This document shows positions 6,861-7,159 of a DNA stretch of 7,159 bases, piece after piece (positions within the stretch are counted from its first letter, which is position 1; the number at the start of each line of letters is the position of its first letter). The stretch lies in assembly GCA_013330355.1 (NCBI GenBank), contig DUIM01000126.1, positions 1-7,159 on the forward strand, written 5' to 3'. A program made the position numbers and the translations under genes. The stretch comes from Methanosarcinales archaeon (GTDB lineage: Archaea; Halobacteriota; Methanosarcinia; Methanosarcinales; Methanocomedenaceae). The notes beneath the pieces were generated by a model. It searched no databases and had not been told where the DNA came from. It saw only the letters and a program-made list of their open reading frames with translations.

Positions 6861-7010
6861 ATGGAAAAACGAGATCATTCCCTGTTCGACCAGAAATGTC
6901 CCACATGTGGCAGCTGGATGGAATCTATTCTCAGTAAAAGTACCAAGGGCAAAGAATTGATCACTTATCGTTGTAATGAGTGCGGCCTGAACTACAGTGT
7001 GGATAAGTGA
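6861..7010 (+). CDS. Small zinc-ribbon protein (49 aa), function unknown
   Basis: A 49-residue protein with two CxxC knuckles: KCPTCGS with C13 and C16, and RCNECGL with C38 and C41, separated by 21 residues. This is the layout of a one-zinc ribbon of the type found in transcription-factor and RNA-polymerase-associated proteins and in many small archaeal proteins. Between the knuckles is a basic, polar segment (LSKSTKGKELITY) suited to a beta hairpin that could touch nucleic acid or a partner protein. There is no signal or membrane segment. The ATG at 6861 is chosen because it keeps both knuckles in frame. An ATG at 6851 lies in another frame, lacks the cysteines and stops early. It starts 9 nt after the hmgA stop, with its ribosome binding site on that stop, so it is probably cotranscribed and coupled. 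A role in hmgA expression or enzyme function is possible but unproven. Confidence 0.82.
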   Translation: MEKRDHSLFDQKCPTCGSWMESILSKSTKGKELITYRCNECGLNYSVDK

Positions 7011-7159
7011 TTTCTTATGTCATATATCATATCGAACAGCTTCCACACAAAAAATAATCCGGTCAACCCTTATCCGTTATCCTGCCAGGCAGCCTTATGC
7101 CCTTAATTAGACTCAGGGTTATTCAGTGATTGTACAATCAGCAGAATGAGTCAATGGGT
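7011..7159. other. Apparently non-coding tail of the window
   Basis: No frame on either strand combines a start, a ribosome binding site and recognisable protein character here. It holds a short direct repeat (TTATCC, one base, TTATCC at 7070-7082), a small dyad CTGCC-A-GGCAG (7082-7092), an A-run at 7049-7054 that is a T-run on the minus strand, and the palindrome at 7127-7140. No clear terminator stem was found for the rightward unit. Confidence 0.5.
7127..7140. repeat. 14-bp perfect palindrome near the right edge
   Basis: TGATTGTACAATCA is its own reverse complement with no spacer. It ends 5 nt before an ATG at 7146 that could begin a rightward gene (MSQW...) truncated by the window. The position would suit an operator, but the gene itself cannot be confirmed. 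Confidence 0.45.

Noticed and set aside
6426..6878. A 150-codon minus-strand frame across the end of hmgA
   Set aside because: It is antisense to the reductase and has no motif or start signal; its Cys/His content comes from the complement of Gly/Ala/Met codons and does not form paired knuckles.
7017..7106. A plus-strand frame of 29 codons from ATG at 7017
   Set aside because: There is no ribosome binding site, no domain and an unremarkable composition; it is likely chance.
7119..7159. The tail of a possible minus-strand gene entering from the right edge
   Set aside because: Only about 12 codons are visible and no protein feature supports them; the T-run further left on that strand is suggestive but not enough.

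Overview
The window reads as a chromosomal segment of a euryarchaeon. The evidence is an archaeal-type membrane LonB protease, a class I HMG-CoA reductase of the kind used for archaeal isoprenoid lipids, GGTGA/GGAG ribosome binding sites, frequent GTG and TTG starts, and TTTATATA-type TATA boxes between the divergent genes. A relative of Methanosarcinales or ANME-2 archaea would fit the protein style and mid-range base composition, but that finer placement is a guess. No insertion sequence, phage gene, CRISPR array, tRNA or rRNA was seen.

Layout: positions 1 to 5412 carry a leftward (minus-strand) gene set. In transcription order it is lonB (GTG start), tldD (TTG start, 13 nt after lonB), tldE/pmbA (ATG start, 4-nt ATGA overlap with tldD) and a GT-A type glycosyltransferase (TTG start, 25 nt after tldE), which runs off the left edge. 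The tight spacing suggests one operon. Positions 5413 to 5612 are a divergent control region of 200 bp with TATA-like elements for both directions and a perfect 8+4+8 inverted repeat. Positions 5613 to 6851 encode HMG-CoA reductase rightward. It is followed by a 49-residue zinc-ribbon protein (6861 to 7010) whose ribosome binding site lies on the reductase stop codon. The last 149 bases hold no convincing gene, only a 14-bp palindrome just before a possible start at 7146.

Functionally, LonB is an ATP-driven membrane protease and TldD/TldE is a metalloprotease pair acting on peptides and unstructured polypeptides, so the left operon looks like a proteolysis and peptide-processing unit with a sugar transferase attached. 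The right operon commits carbon to mevalonate and hence to membrane lipids. The divergent pairing of a membrane protease with the key lipid-synthesis enzyme over a shared, palindrome-bearing spacer is the most suggestive aspect of the window. The individual enzymes are well-known families; the novelty, if any, lies in regulation, the small zinc-ribbon protein and the variant glycosyltransferase.
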